NCBI RefSeq assembly: GCF_000266885.1
Contig: NC_018020.1
Span: 1,054,001-1,118,000, forward strand
Source: Turneriella parva DSM 21527
GTDB lineage: Bacteria > Spirochaetota > Leptospiria > Turneriellales > Turneriellaceae
Direction of reading: 5' to 3'
DNA: 64,000 nt
A program made the position numbers and the translations under genes. Shown here in pieces: positions 26,295 through 34,387 of the stretch. Position 1 is the first letter of the stretch. Every line of letters starts with the position of its first letter. Under the pieces are notes generated by a model. That model searched no databases. It was given only the letters and a program-made list of their open reading frames with translations, and was not told where the DNA came from.

Positions 26295-27080
26295 GTGAGA
26301 AAGAAAGCGAAAGCCAAAACCCTGGCGAAAAAGAAACGTGTGGTGAAAAAATCCTCACCCAAAGCACCCAAACGCAAGCAGCCCAGAGCTACCAGTAAAG
26401 TCGTCGCGCAGGCACTGCCACCGCAGCAGCTGCGCCGCAAGGGCCACCATGCGCGCTTCAGAACCGCGATGCGCCACGAAATTGCGAACCTGCTGACGCA
26501 CGGCATCGGCGCAGGCCTGGCGATCGCGGGCACTGCGTTTCTCATTGTGCGCGGCGTCGAATTCAAAGACCCGTGGCGAATCGTGGGCTATAGCCTTTTC
26601 GGTGCATCGATGGTTTTTCTCTATATGGCCTCGAGCCTCTACCACGCGCTATGGCACCCCAGAACAAAACAATTTTTAAGGCGGATGGACCACAGTGCTA
26701 TTTTTTTCGCAATTGCGGGAACCTACACGCCGATTCTGCTCGTGACACTGCGCGGCCCCATCGGCTGGACATTCTTTGGCATCGTCTGGGGCCTAGCGAT
26801 CATTGGCATCACGTTCAAGATGATATTCGGCCACCGCTATGAAGCAGTGTCGCTCACGACGTACATACTCATGGGCTGGCTCGTGATCTTTTTTGTGAAG
26901 CCGGTCTATATCGGCCTCTCGGCGGGCGGCGTGTGGCTGTTATTCGCGGGGGGCATTGCCTACACAGCCGGCACGATCTTCTATTCGATGGCACGGTTGC
27001 CCTACCACCACATGATCTGGCACCTCTTCGTGCTGACGGGCAGCGTGCTGCACTTTCTCTGCATTTACAGATATGTTTAG
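26295..27080 (+). CDS. Hemolysin III family membrane protein (PAQR/TrhA-like)
   Basis: A 261-residue protein of the HlyIII/adiponectin-receptor-like family (PF03006). Seven membrane segments follow HEIANLLTHGIGAGLAIAG. The conserved zinc-site pattern is present: SSLYHALWH, DHSAIFFAIAGTYTP and a C-terminal HHMIWHLFVLTGSVLHF. The bacterial homologue TrhA influences membrane energetics. A Lys/Arg-rich N-terminal extension of about 50 residues precedes the fold if the GTG at 26295 is used; an ATG at 26469 would remove it. The strong basic composition suggests it is genuinely translated. A palindrome overlaps its stop. Confidence 0.88.
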   Translation: MRKKAKAKTLAKKKRVVKKSSPKAPKRKQPRATSKVVAQALPPQQLRRKGHHARFRTAMRHEIANLLTHGIGAGLAIAGTAFLIVRGVEFKDPWRIVGYSLFGASMVFLYMASSLYHALWHPRTKQFLRRMDHSAIFFAIAGTYTPILLVTLRGPIGWTFFGIVWGLAIIGITFKMIFGHRYEAVSLTTYILMGWLVIFFVKPVYIGLSAGGVWLLFAGGIAYTAGTIFYSMARLPYHHMIWHLFVLTGSVLHFLCIYRYV

Positions 27081-27117
27081 ACATGACGACAAACGCTATG
27101 CGTTTGTCGTCATGTCT
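27079..27117. terminator. 18-bp perfect palindrome after the hemolysin III gene
   Basis: Arms 27079-27096 and 27100-27117 with a TAT loop. The TAG stop (27078-27080) overlaps the left arm. No T-tract follows. Confidence 0.7.
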
Positions 27118-27134
27118 CTAACCCAAAAATCAGT

Positions 27135-27767
27135 ATGCCGCTGACGAACAAGAACGAATGGCATAAGAGCCGCATCTACGGCAGCGACCCCGACGAAGCG
27201 CCCGACAAGGTGTTTGACCGGGTCGACCTGCTCATGCCCGTCAAGAAATCTGACGTGTTGCCGCTCGTCGTCGAAGAGGCTCCCTCAAAAGATGCGTTCT
27301 TTCCCGTCGAGCCCGCCGAACTTACCGAACTGATTCTGAAAGCAATAAACCCCGAAGCACGCGAGCTGACGCACATCTGGTATCGCCGCCCCAAACCCAG
27401 CGAATTTCGCGGCGGCCGCATTCCGTTTACCGAATACATCTATGCCAACGGCATCTGCCTCATGGTATTTTATCCCTGGCCTGAGACGCTGATATTTCCG
27501 CTCACGAAAAAGCCGGCTGACGCCGTGCTCAATCGCTACCGCAAATGGTCGCCCAAGGTGTTCAGCCACAAAGCCAAATGGCAGCTACAATGGAACGCCG
27601 ACACAGTGAGGGATTTCTACCTAAACGATCTTCTGAAAAACCTTTTGGCTCTTCACAACGACTTTCAAAAGAAACTCGCGCAAATGCCCGACGGCCGTCT
27701 TCGCAACGGGCAATTGGTACAATACGCGAACCAAAGATTCTTCGAACAAGCGCAAAGTTATAGCTAA
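27135..27767 (+). CDS. Cytoplasmic protein of unknown function
   Basis: A 210-residue soluble protein with no signal or membrane segment. It is rich in aromatic and charged residues: RELTHIWYRRPKPSEFRGGRIPFTEYIYANGICLMVFYPWPETLIFPLTKK (residues ~76-128 in outline) and helical C-terminal stretches. I do not recognise it. It lies between the hemolysin III palindrome and two 3' structures (27768-27788 and 27793-27899), and is convergent with glpD. Confidence 0.6.
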   Translation: MPLTNKNEWHKSRIYGSDPDEAPDKVFDRVDLLMPVKKSDVLPLVVEEAPSKDAFFPVEPAELTELILKAINPEARELTHIWYRRPKPSEFRGGRIPFTEYIYANGICLMVFYPWPETLIFPLTKKPADAVLNRYRKWSPKVFSHKAKWQLQWNADTVRDFYLNDLLKNLLALHNDFQKKLAQMPDGRLRNGQLVQYANQRFFEQAQSYS

Positions 27768-27788
27768 GGGTTTCCCTTTGGGAAACCC
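27768..27788 (+). terminator. 9-bp perfect hairpin after the 27135 gene
   Basis: GGGTTTCCC (27768-27776) and GGGAAACCC (27780-27788) around TTT, immediately after the TAA stop. Confidence 0.6.
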
Positions 27789-27792
27789 GCTG

Positions 27793-27899
27793 CTGGCGAG
27801 CGGCACCGGAAAAGAGGCAAGCAGCGCAGCGCTTTATCAGTCGTTTGGCTTTGCAAACGACGAGGCTTGCCTCTTTTCCGGATGTTTGCCGCGCGCCAG
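27793..27899. repeat. Multi-hairpin structured element, copy 2
   Basis: Outer arms 27793-27805 and 27887-27899 pair over 13 positions with one mismatch. The inner stem 27806-27822 / 27865-27881 is 17 bp and perfect, with ATGTT bulged at 27882-27886. The apical part holds AGCGC-A-GCGCT and an 8-bp hairpin GTCGTTTG/CAAACGAC (27840-27861). It shares the core sequence AAGCAG, GCTTTANCAGNCGTTTG and CAAACGNCGAGGCTT, and the 3' bulge, with copy 1 at 5731-5870. It also lies between convergent genes and in the same orientation. Confidence 0.65.
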
Positions 27900-27922
27900 A
27901 TAAGGTCGAAATTCAGGATTTG

Positions 27923-29521
27923 TTAACCAAAGTATTCTTTAAACCTTTTCTGTGCGTCTTTACCGAACAGAATCTTGCACGCTTCTTTCATGCCTTTTGA
28001 ATTGCGTATGTCTTCTTTGCGCGCGATGAGCGCAATCTTCGAGCGGCGGCGCAGAAAGTCTTCGAGCTTGGTGACCATTTCACGGCCGGCAGCCTCTCTG
28101 ATTTCAACGCGCGTGTATTCGGCGCCTTCAATCAGAAGCTCAGCTTCGGCAGGGTTCTCGCGAATTTCTTCGAGCAGCACGAGCGCGTGCGCTCCGTAGC
28201 GCCGCCAGAAGCGTGTCGAGAGTTTTTCAGAGGCCTGCGGCGCGGTGTAGCCGTCGAGGTCCATGAGTTTGGCCTGATGAAAGAATTCGTCACGAAACGA
28301 TTCGTGCGGCTCGCCATACCAACGCCGTTTCGGATAAGGCAGAGCGACACCCAGCTCTTCGACAAACTCACTCACCTCGTCGCCGACGTTGAGGCAGTCG
28401 GTCAGTTTGCCACCAAAGATCGTAATCTGCCTGCGGCCTTTATTGACTTCAATCTCATGCTTGCGCGACAGCTGAATCCAGTCTTTACCGCCGCCTTTAC
28501 CCTTCTTCACAACCAGCGGGCGCACACCGCAGCGTTCTGCGATAATGTCTTTTTCTGTCAGCGGAGCGGCAAGCTTCATCCGCTTGTTGATATTGTTCAG
28601 CACGAACTCACGGTCTTCACGGGTGACGAATGACTCGGGTGCAGTTACCCGCGTATCGGTTGTACCGATACAGGTTTTAGCCCCCATGGGGATTGCGAAA
28701 AACAGGCGACCATCGTCGGCAAAAAAAGTCAGTACGCGCTCTTCTTTTGAAAGTCGGTTTACGATGAGGTGAATTCCCTTCGAGAATACGTGCTGGTGCT
28801 CTGTAGAAACCTGGGCTGCTTCATTAAACGAGTCAGCATAGGGACCGCAGGCATTCACGACAATATCGGCTGAGATACGAAATGCCTTTTTGGTCATCAT
28901 GTCTTTCGCGGCGATTTGCCATTTGCCGTCGGCCTTTGTTGCCGAGGTTGCGGCGACGTAGTTGGCTGCGATACAGCCGTTGTTCATGGCTTGCCTCACA
29001 AACCCAAAAACGAAGCGAGCGTCATTGTCGTGCAGGTATGCATCCGAATATTCAAAGCCACCGGCAGCGTTGGCGGTGTTGATGCCCGGTTCGAGCTTGT
29101 TGATCTTGCGTTTCGTCAGATAGCGCGGGGTACGTGTGAAAAAATTACCGATGAGCCAATAGAACCAGGTACCCAGCCAAATGAACCATACAGGGAAACG
29201 AAAACCCTTCTCGATGGTGGTAAAGAAGCGAATTTCTTGCACCGTCGATGGGTAGCTGCGAATGAGGTGGTTACGCGACATGCAGAGCTTGCGCACGAGG
29301 CCGAACTCCAGCGTCTCGAGATACTTGATACCACCCCAGGCAAGGTTCGACGATTCTTGACTCGTGAACGAAGCAAAGTCACCTTTATCAATGAGGGCAA
29401 CTTTTGCGCCCTTGCCCGAAAGCGCGGCAGCCGAAACTGCGCCGTTGATGCCTCCACCGATGACGATCACATCAAAGTGGCGTTTTTTCAGCTTTTCGAT
29501 ATTGCTTTCGCGCAGGTTCAT
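27923..29521 (-). CDS. glpD: FAD-dependent glycerol-3-phosphate dehydrogenase
   Basis: A 532-residue flavoenzyme oxidising glycerol-3-phosphate to dihydroxyacetone phosphate and passing electrons to quinone. The FAD-binding motif VIVIGGGINGAVSAAALSGKG is at residues ~19-39; ESSNLAWGGIKYLE, VNACGPYADS, GTTDTRV and IFGGKLTDCLNVGDEV are typical GlpD landmarks. Length is normal for the family. The ATG at 29521 lies 81 bases after the TMEM43-like gene, with a 19-bp palindrome between them, so glpD probably has its own promoter. It links lipid/glycerol catabolism to the menaquinone pool (mqnA is at 33575). Confidence 0.92.
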   Translation of the reverse strand: MNLRESNIEKLKKRHFDVIVIGGGINGAVSAAALSGKGAKVALIDKGDFASFTSQESSNLAWGGIKYLETLEFGLVRKLCMSRNHLIRSYPSTVQEIRFFTTIEKGFRFPVWFIWLGTWFYWLIGNFFTRTPRYLTKRKINKLEPGINTANAAGGFEYSDAYLHDNDARFVFGFVRQAMNNGCIAANYVAATSATKADGKWQIAAKDMMTKKAFRISADIVVNACGPYADSFNEAAQVSTEHQHVFSKGIHLIVNRLSKEERVLTFFADDGRLFFAIPMGAKTCIGTTDTRVTAPESFVTREDREFVLNNINKRMKLAAPLTEKDIIAERCGVRPLVVKKGKGGGKDWIQLSRKHEIEVNKGRRQITIFGGKLTDCLNVGDEVSEFVEELGVALPYPKRRWYGEPHESFRDEFFHQAKLMDLDGYTAPQASEKLSTRFWRRYGAHALVLLEEIRENPAEAELLIEGAEYTRVEIREAAGREMVTKLEDFLRRRSKIALIARKEDIRNSKGMKEACKILFGKDAQKRFKEYFG

Positions 29522-29558
29522 GCCGACGAACCCGCGACGAAATTCGCCGGGTCAAATA

Positions 29559-29600
29559 GAAACCGATTATTCCCGGCTTGCGCCGGAAATAATCGGTTTC
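29559..29600. terminator. 19-bp palindrome (one mismatch) after the TMEM43-like gene
   Basis: Arms 29559-29577 and 29582-29600 pair over 19 positions with one mismatch, loop TTGC. It lies between the end of the TMEM43-like gene and the glpD start on the minus strand. Confidence 0.65.
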
Positions 29601-29602
29601 GT

Positions 29603-30769
29603 TTAGTTCGCTGCCTTCTTCGCCGCGCCGCGCTGGCGCATGAACACGATCACTCCCACCACTATGCCGATGAGAATGAGCGAAAGCACCGGTCGGTAGA
29701 AGAACCAGGCAATGGCGATTGTGACCACCGACAGAGCAAACGCCGCGATCGCCGAGGCAAGCCCCGTGCCAAAGCTCATGATGCTGCCGAGAATCGGCAA
29801 TACATCGAGCAGGGTTGAGAGGGGCTTAAAGAGCATACTGAGGCCAATCGTCATCATCAGCCAGCCGACGAGGCGCAGAACCCAGGTGATGAAGGCGTTT
29901 GACGATTCGGCAGATTTATACATCTGCTGCGCGGTCACGACGCCCTGAGAAATCATATAGATGCTGCCACCCGCATCAGCCGTGTAAGGCGCGAAAGAAC
30001 TGCTCTGCTGCACCGCAATCACACTTGCATCGGTGGGCTTCACGACTTCAAATTTAACGCGGTAGTCGCCGACCTGCGGGTTTGAGGCATTCATGCCGAT
30101 GAAGATACCTTCGCTGGTTGCAGCGACTGGCTTTGCGGCAACGGTGCGTACTTTCGCAAGCACCGCGTCGCTCGCTTCGAGCTTCACGAACGAGCTGAGG
30201 CTTGATGTCAGGTTCTGCGGCAGGCGGTACGCACCGAGTTTTGCATTGGCGGCCGTAACCGTTTCAGAGGTGTAGATCATCGGTGGGTTGGTGTGACCCT
30301 GCGGCTTCTTAAAAGAAGCAGAATCGGTTTTGCCGGCCCAGTCTTTTTTATACGTGCACTTGGTGTTGGTGGTTGTGCTGCCACCGAGATTTTTTTCGGT
30401 CTCGCTCGTGCAGCTCTCTTGCCACTGGTACATCTGCACCGTGCGGCGCAATGACAACACCTTCTCGGCTTCGACCTTGAAAGTGTCGTCGGTCAGCGTC
30501 TCTTCTGTCGATACGGGGCCCGAGACATGTATCAGTTTACCGTCGAGCGAAGAATCGACGCTGTCGGCTTTAGCCGCTATCGTCGCGCCTTTGCCTTCTT
30601 GCAGGCTCTTATACGTCTCTACCGAGCGGCCTTCGTTCCACCAGAGAACAAAAAATGCTGCGAAAAACAGCAAGAGGCCGAATGCGACTCCCTTGATTGA
30701 CCCCATGAGGCGGCTGCCCCATGATTGTGTGCTCGATTCACTATATGAATCATTGTCATTATCACCCAT
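29603..30769 (-). CDS. TMEM43 (LUMA) family membrane protein
   Basis: A 388-residue protein of the TMEM43 family (PF07787). TM1 is SIKGVAFGLLLFFAAFFVLWWNEGRSVETYKSLQEG (~25-60), with the conserved FWWNEGR-like motif. A large extracytoplasmic region follows (SLDGKLIHVSGPV, FKVEAEKVLSLRRTVQMYQWQE, YRVKFEVVKPTDASVIA), then three C-terminal membrane helices (FITWVLRLVGWLMMTIGLSMLF, GTGLASAIAAFALSVVTIAIAWFF, VLSLILIGIVVGVIVF). The role in bacteria is unknown. AAGGAGA precedes the ATG at 30769. Divergent from the YHYH lipoprotein. Confidence 0.88.
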   Translation of the reverse strand: MGDNDNDSYSESSTQSWGSRLMGSIKGVAFGLLLFFAAFFVLWWNEGRSVETYKSLQEGKGATIAAKADSVDSSLDGKLIHVSGPVSTEETLTDDTFKVEAEKVLSLRRTVQMYQWQESCTSETEKNLGGSTTTNTKCTYKKDWAGKTDSASFKKPQGHTNPPMIYTSETVTAANAKLGAYRLPQNLTSSLSSFVKLEASDAVLAKVRTVAAKPVAATSEGIFIGMNASNPQVGDYRVKFEVVKPTDASVIAVQQSSSFAPYTADAGGSIYMISQGVVTAQQMYKSAESSNAFITWVLRLVGWLMMTIGLSMLFKPLSTLLDVLPILGSIMSFGTGLASAIAAFALSVVTIAIAWFFYRPVLSLILIGIVVGVIVFMRQRGAAKKAAN

Positions 30770-30842
30770 GTTATCTCCTTAAACAAAAAAGCGTCAACGC
30801 AACTGCCGTGCCCTTGCGGAGCGGTCAAGGCAATAAGGTATC

Positions 30843-30883
30843 GCATTTGTCTGGGCTGCCCAAAGGGCAGCCCAGACAAATGC
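30843..30883. other. 19-bp perfect palindrome between divergent genes
   Basis: Arms 30843-30861 and 30865-30883 are perfect complements with an AAA loop. It lies between divergent starts (TMEM43-like at 30769 and YHYH lipoprotein at 30938), a second case where a plain terminator is not expected. On the plus strand it is followed by an A-rich run. Confidence 0.6.
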
Positions 30884-30937
30884 TCGAAAAAAAAGTGTCC
30901 GGTATATTGGGGTGGATTATCCCCGTACCAGAGGCAA

Positions 30938-32197
30938 ATGATGAAAACAACTATACTCGCAATTACGGCTATGGCTATACTCGCTATTTCGGGCTGCTCG
31001 AGCAGCGACTCGACGGCGACGACCAATACCACGACCACAAGTACGACAACCACGACGACTTCGACACCGACCTATACGCCGTCGGTATCGGCGTTTTCGA
31101 CTGCCGGCCCGCACAATATCACGATCAGCACAACAACTTCGGGGGCGGCAATCTGCTACAGCACTTCGGCGACGCCGGTCTGCAACGCAGCCAAAACAGG
31201 CTGCACTACTGGTACACTGTATTCAGCGGCTGTTTCTGTCAGTAATGCCACAAACCTCAGAGCGATTGCCTGCAAGAGCGGGAACAACGACTCGAGCGTG
31301 AAGACTGTTACCTACAGCATGAGCCAGACCTATGGCACGTTGAGCGCTTCGGTTACACCAACTTCTGCAACTTTGGGTGCCACTTGCATTGATAGTGTCA
31401 ACACAACGATGGATGCAGCTTTACCGGCAGCAATCAGAGACAATTTCAAATGCCAGACCGCCTATGTGAATGGCGCGAACAATGTCTTTAAGAGTGTGAA
31501 TATGCCGAATCACGTGAGCTTTTATTACTGCAGTCTTATATCGGCCGGTGCATGCGCAGTCGATAAACGCAATGCGACTCTATGGGCCGCGCTACCCAGC
31601 GGCAACACTTCTGCAGGTACCAATACTATCTTCGTTCAGAATCTCGAATTTACAATTCCCGCCACACCGACACTCAAAACGGGCACGCTGACCGGCACGC
31701 AAAATGGCTACGTCGCCGTCGGTGTGACAGTCAATGGCCTGGCGATCTTTAACAATGCAGCTGCACCGCCCGATACACTCGCTGCTGAGGCCGCAACCTT
31801 TGACGGTTTTGACGGCCATCCGCAGAACGCGGGCGTCTACCACCACCATGCAGGTGTGCGAAAAGTGGGTGCAAGCGGAACCGACAACAACGATGCAAAC
31901 CTGATCGGTATTGCGCTCGACGGTTATCTGATCTATGGCAAGAAATGCGACAATGCAACTGCGACCACTGCAGATGACATCACGCTGACCGCCTCGACTG
32001 GCACCTCTGACGGATCAGCCGCAGGCATCACCGGTGCCTCAGCAACGACTCTTGACCAACTCCATGGCCATACGACGACGACCCGCCATTTAGGCACAGC
32101 CACCTATCACTACCACATGGCACTCGACCCGACGGCAACAATCGACACGCTGCTCGGCTCGTACTTTCGCGGTGTGGCAGGCACGATTACCAACTGA
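30938..32197 (+). CDS. YHYH-domain lipoprotein with CHB_HEX_C_1-like domain
   Basis: A 419-residue lipoprotein; ATGs at 30938 and 30941 are adjacent, with AGAGG upstream. Signal and lipobox: TTILAITAMAILAISGC. A Ser/Thr-rich linker leads to a CHB_HEX_C_1-like domain (ISTTTSGAAICYSTSATPVCN), the same type as in the propeller lipoprotein. The C-terminal half is a YHYH domain (PF14240), with NAGVYHHHAGVRK, ALDGYLIYGKKCDN and TATYHYHMALDP. These His clusters look metal-binding, but the biochemical role is not established. It precedes a MORN lipoprotein and an SCO1 homologue, a context that hints at copper or respiratory function. Confidence 0.85.
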   Translation: MMKTTILAITAMAILAISGCSSSDSTATTNTTTTSTTTTTTSTPTYTPSVSAFSTAGPHNITISTTTSGAAICYSTSATPVCNAAKTGCTTGTLYSAAVSVSNATNLRAIACKSGNNDSSVKTVTYSMSQTYGTLSASVTPTSATLGATCIDSVNTTMDAALPAAIRDNFKCQTAYVNGANNVFKSVNMPNHVSFYYCSLISAGACAVDKRNATLWAALPSGNTSAGTNTIFVQNLEFTIPATPTLKTGTLTGTQNGYVAVGVTVNGLAIFNNAAAPPDTLAAEAATFDGFDGHPQNAGVYHHHAGVRKVGASGTDNNDANLIGIALDGYLIYGKKCDNATATTADDITLTASTGTSDGSAAGITGASATTLDQLHGHTTTTRHLGTATYHYHMALDPTATIDTLLGSYFRGVAGTITN

Positions 32198-32224
32198 TCG
32201 AGATTCAGGCGCGCAGAGAGTGGC

Positions 32225-32848
32225 ATGAAAGTGAAGGTGAGTTTTTACACCCGATTCAGCCACGCCATTCTTTGCGGCCTGCTGCTCTTGCTCGCCGGTG
32301 GCCCCGCAGCCTGCAGCAAGACAATCGAAGGTTCTGATCCGCGCATCAGTGTCTCAGGCGGTCGGCTTCTGCTCGCCGGTGAGCCGTTCAGCGGTATTCT
32401 CAGGCAGGCCATCGGCGATGGTTCTGAGATCCGCATGACGCCCTATCAAAATGGCTTGGAGCATGGCCGTCTCACAGTTCGCAAGAACAAGCAACTGGTC
32501 GAAGAGCGCGTTTATGAGCAGGGCAAAAAACACGGCACACACAAGGGCTGGCACGCGAATGGCAATCTGAGATTTGTCAGCACGTTCGCGCACGGCGAAT
32601 ATGTCGGCGACCAGTTCACCTACCACGACAATGGCCAGGTGTTTGAATACAAGAAATATAGCCCCGAAGGGAAACTGCTTGTTTCAAAAATCTTTCGCCA
32701 GACGGGCCAGATTTACACGAGCCAGGCTTTCACTGCTGAAGGCGCAGCGTATGGCCTGCCGGGCAGCAAACTCTGCAACCCGGTAACGCAAGAAAAGGCG
32801 AAGCTGCAACAGAATCAGTCGTTAACAGAGAAGGATGTTCCGCTGTGA
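32225..32848 (+). CDS. MORN-repeat-variant lipoprotein
   Basis: A 207-residue probable lipoprotein (signal FSHAILCGLLLLLAGGPAAC, permissive lipobox). It has three to four MORN_2-type repeats (YwqK-like): NGLEHGRLTVRKNKQLVEERVYEQG, KHGTHKGWHANGNLRFVSTFAHG, YVGDQFTYHDNGQVFEYKKYS and GKLLVSKIFRQTGQIYTSQ. Such beta-hairpin repeats bind membranes or proteins. The 3' end overlaps the GTG start of the SCO1 gene (GTGA), so the two are translationally coupled. Confidence 0.82.
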   Translation: MKVKVSFYTRFSHAILCGLLLLLAGGPAACSKTIEGSDPRISVSGGRLLLAGEPFSGILRQAIGDGSEIRMTPYQNGLEHGRLTVRKNKQLVEERVYEQGKKHGTHKGWHANGNLRFVSTFAHGEYVGDQFTYHDNGQVFEYKKYSPEGKLLVSKIFRQTGQIYTSQAFTAEGAAYGLPGSKLCNPVTQEKAKLQQNQSLTEKDVPL

Positions 32849-33549
32849 AACTCTGCGGGGTGGTGTTGCAGTCGTTCGCCGTAGTGCTCATGAGCCTTTC
32901 ACTTGCATGCAAGGCCAACCCACCGGGTGACGCCGATATCACTGCCTATTACGAACCTGTTGCCGGTGTGCTGCCGTATTTCAAAGGCAAGTTCATGACA
33001 CCCTGGTGGCCGGCAAAGAATGCCCCCGCAGCGGCGCTGCCTGCTGATCTGAAAGCAATGCCCTCGATGGGGTTCACCACGCATGAGAACAAGCCCTTAG
33101 CGACTTCATCTCTCAGGGGCAAATTTGTTCTGGTGAACTTTTATTTCACTTCATGCCATGGCATCTGCCCGATGCTCACGGCGAATATGCGCAGCCTTTT
33201 GCAGCTCATCAAGAAACAAGACGACCTGCAGATAATTTCGGTGTCAGTCGACCCGGCAAAAGACACGCCTGACGTGATCAAAGCCTTTCGTGCCAAGTAT
33301 GCCATAAAGAGCGACAACTGGATTTTTCTCACAGGCCCACAAGACGACGTCTTCAGAATGGCGCGCACTGCCTTCAATGCCGACACTTTTACCAAAGACA
33401 TCAACCGCGACCTGCGCGACTTTTTGCACACCGAAAACTTCTATCTGCTCGATAAAGATTCATACCTGCGCGGAGTTTACCGCGCGAAGGGCATGGGTGA
33501 TCTGGGCAGGCTGATCACTGAACTCGAAACTCTCCGCGGTGAGCCATGA
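32845..33549 (+). CDS. SCO1/SenC-family copper-delivery lipoprotein
   Basis: A 234-residue thioredoxin-fold protein. It starts at a GTG overlapping the preceding stop. The lipoprotein signal ends at Cys22 (MSLSLAC). The copper-binding motif is CxxxC at Cys104/Cys108 (NFYFTSCHGICPML), with the third ligand probably His195 (DFLHTENFYLLD); ISVSVDPAKDTP is also characteristic. SCO proteins deliver copper to the CuA site of cytochrome c oxidase. Together with the YHYH lipoprotein upstream this suggests an envelope copper/oxidase maturation unit. A palindrome follows directly. Confidence 0.92.
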   Translation: MKLCGVVLQSFAVVLMSLSLACKANPPGDADITAYYEPVAGVLPYFKGKFMTPWWPAKNAPAAALPADLKAMPSMGFTTHENKPLATSSLRGKFVLVNFYFTSCHGICPMLTANMRSLLQLIKKQDDLQIISVSVDPAKDTPDVIKAFRAKYAIKSDNWIFLTGPQDDVFRMARTAFNADTFTKDINRDLRDFLHTENFYLLDKDSYLRGVYRAKGMGDLGRLITELETLRGEP

Positions 33550-33581
33550 ATTGGGCCACTTTCAGTGGCCCAATTCATGGC
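33543..33581. terminator. 18-bp perfect palindrome between convergent genes
   Basis: Arms 33543-33560 and 33564-33581 with loop TTC. The stop codons of the SCO1 gene (33547-33549) and of mqnA (33575-33577) both lie inside it. Confidence 0.75.
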
Positions 33582-34351
33582 ATATTCTTTAGCCTTTCTG
33601 CGAAAAAATCCAGGTCGCGCTTGCGCTCTGGCGAAAATGTATGCTGAATCGTCTCCATGAGGTAGGCTTGCGTGAAGTCGGGCGAAAAGCCAAAGCGCTT
33701 AGCAGCAAGGTCTAAGTAGAGAGGTAGATCCTCACTATATTCTTTATGCGCCGCTGCGAGCACGGGCTCGAGCACGTTGCGTTTATCTTCGCGCATGACC
33801 CACAGCGCATAAACAAAGCCGCACTGAAACAGCGCGAAGTACTGCTGCTGCAGGTCGTACGAAGGTTCGGCCATGTGCGCGAGAGCCGTGTCGCCGATCG
33901 TCAGCAATGCCTCGCCCTGGCGAAGCCTCGCAATACGATCTGCCGCACCCGTGACCTCGACAAGAGCCGGTTTTACGTGCAAGTGATTGAGAATGACGCG
34001 TAGCTGCGCGACCGAACTGCGTGAAGAGACATCGGTAAAGATGGTCTGCACATTTTGCAACGCTGCCTCGAAAGGTTTGCTGACTTCGGGCATAAAAAGG
34101 CGTATCGATTTCGATTCGCGCGTTGCGGCGATACACAGCGAGTCATGGTAATAAAAGCCCTGCGGGTGCCGCAGGTATTCAACCGACGAGATGAGCGCGG
34201 CATCGAGCCGGCCCGCGTGCAGCTCCCCTGCGAGAAATGAGGGCACACCGCGCAAGAGCTTAACACCGCTATGGTTTTCCATAGCAGCCCACAGGGGGTA
34301 GGCGTTCAGGTAGTCGACGACGCCAATTCGTAACGGCGGTATTTCGCCCAC
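33575..34351 (-). CDS. mqnA: Chorismate dehydratase MqnA (futalosine menaquinone pathway)
   Basis: A 258-residue periplasmic-binding-protein-fold enzyme, with GTG start. It dehydrates chorismate to 3-[(1-carboxyvinyl)oxy]benzoate, the first step of the futalosine route to menaquinone. Landmarks are RIGVVDYLNAYPLW, VPSFLAGELHAGRLDAALISSVEYLRH, FTDVSSRSSVAQLRVIL and EALLTIGDTALAH. Length is typical. It indicates the organism makes menaquinone without the classical MenF-MenD path. No other mqn gene lies in the window. Confidence 0.9.
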   Translation of the reverse strand: MGEIPPLRIGVVDYLNAYPLWAAMENHSGVKLLRGVPSFLAGELHAGRLDAALISSVEYLRHPQGFYYHDSLCIAATRESKSIRLFMPEVSKPFEAALQNVQTIFTDVSSRSSVAQLRVILNHLHVKPALVEVTGAADRIARLRQGEALLTIGDTALAHMAEPSYDLQQQYFALFQCGFVYALWVMREDKRNVLEPVLAAAHKEYSEDLPLYLDLAAKRFGFSPDFTQAYLMETIQHTFSPERKRDLDFFAERLKNMP

Positions 34352-34387
34352 AGAGGAAAAACCGACCTTCTCATCACAGGGTAAAGG

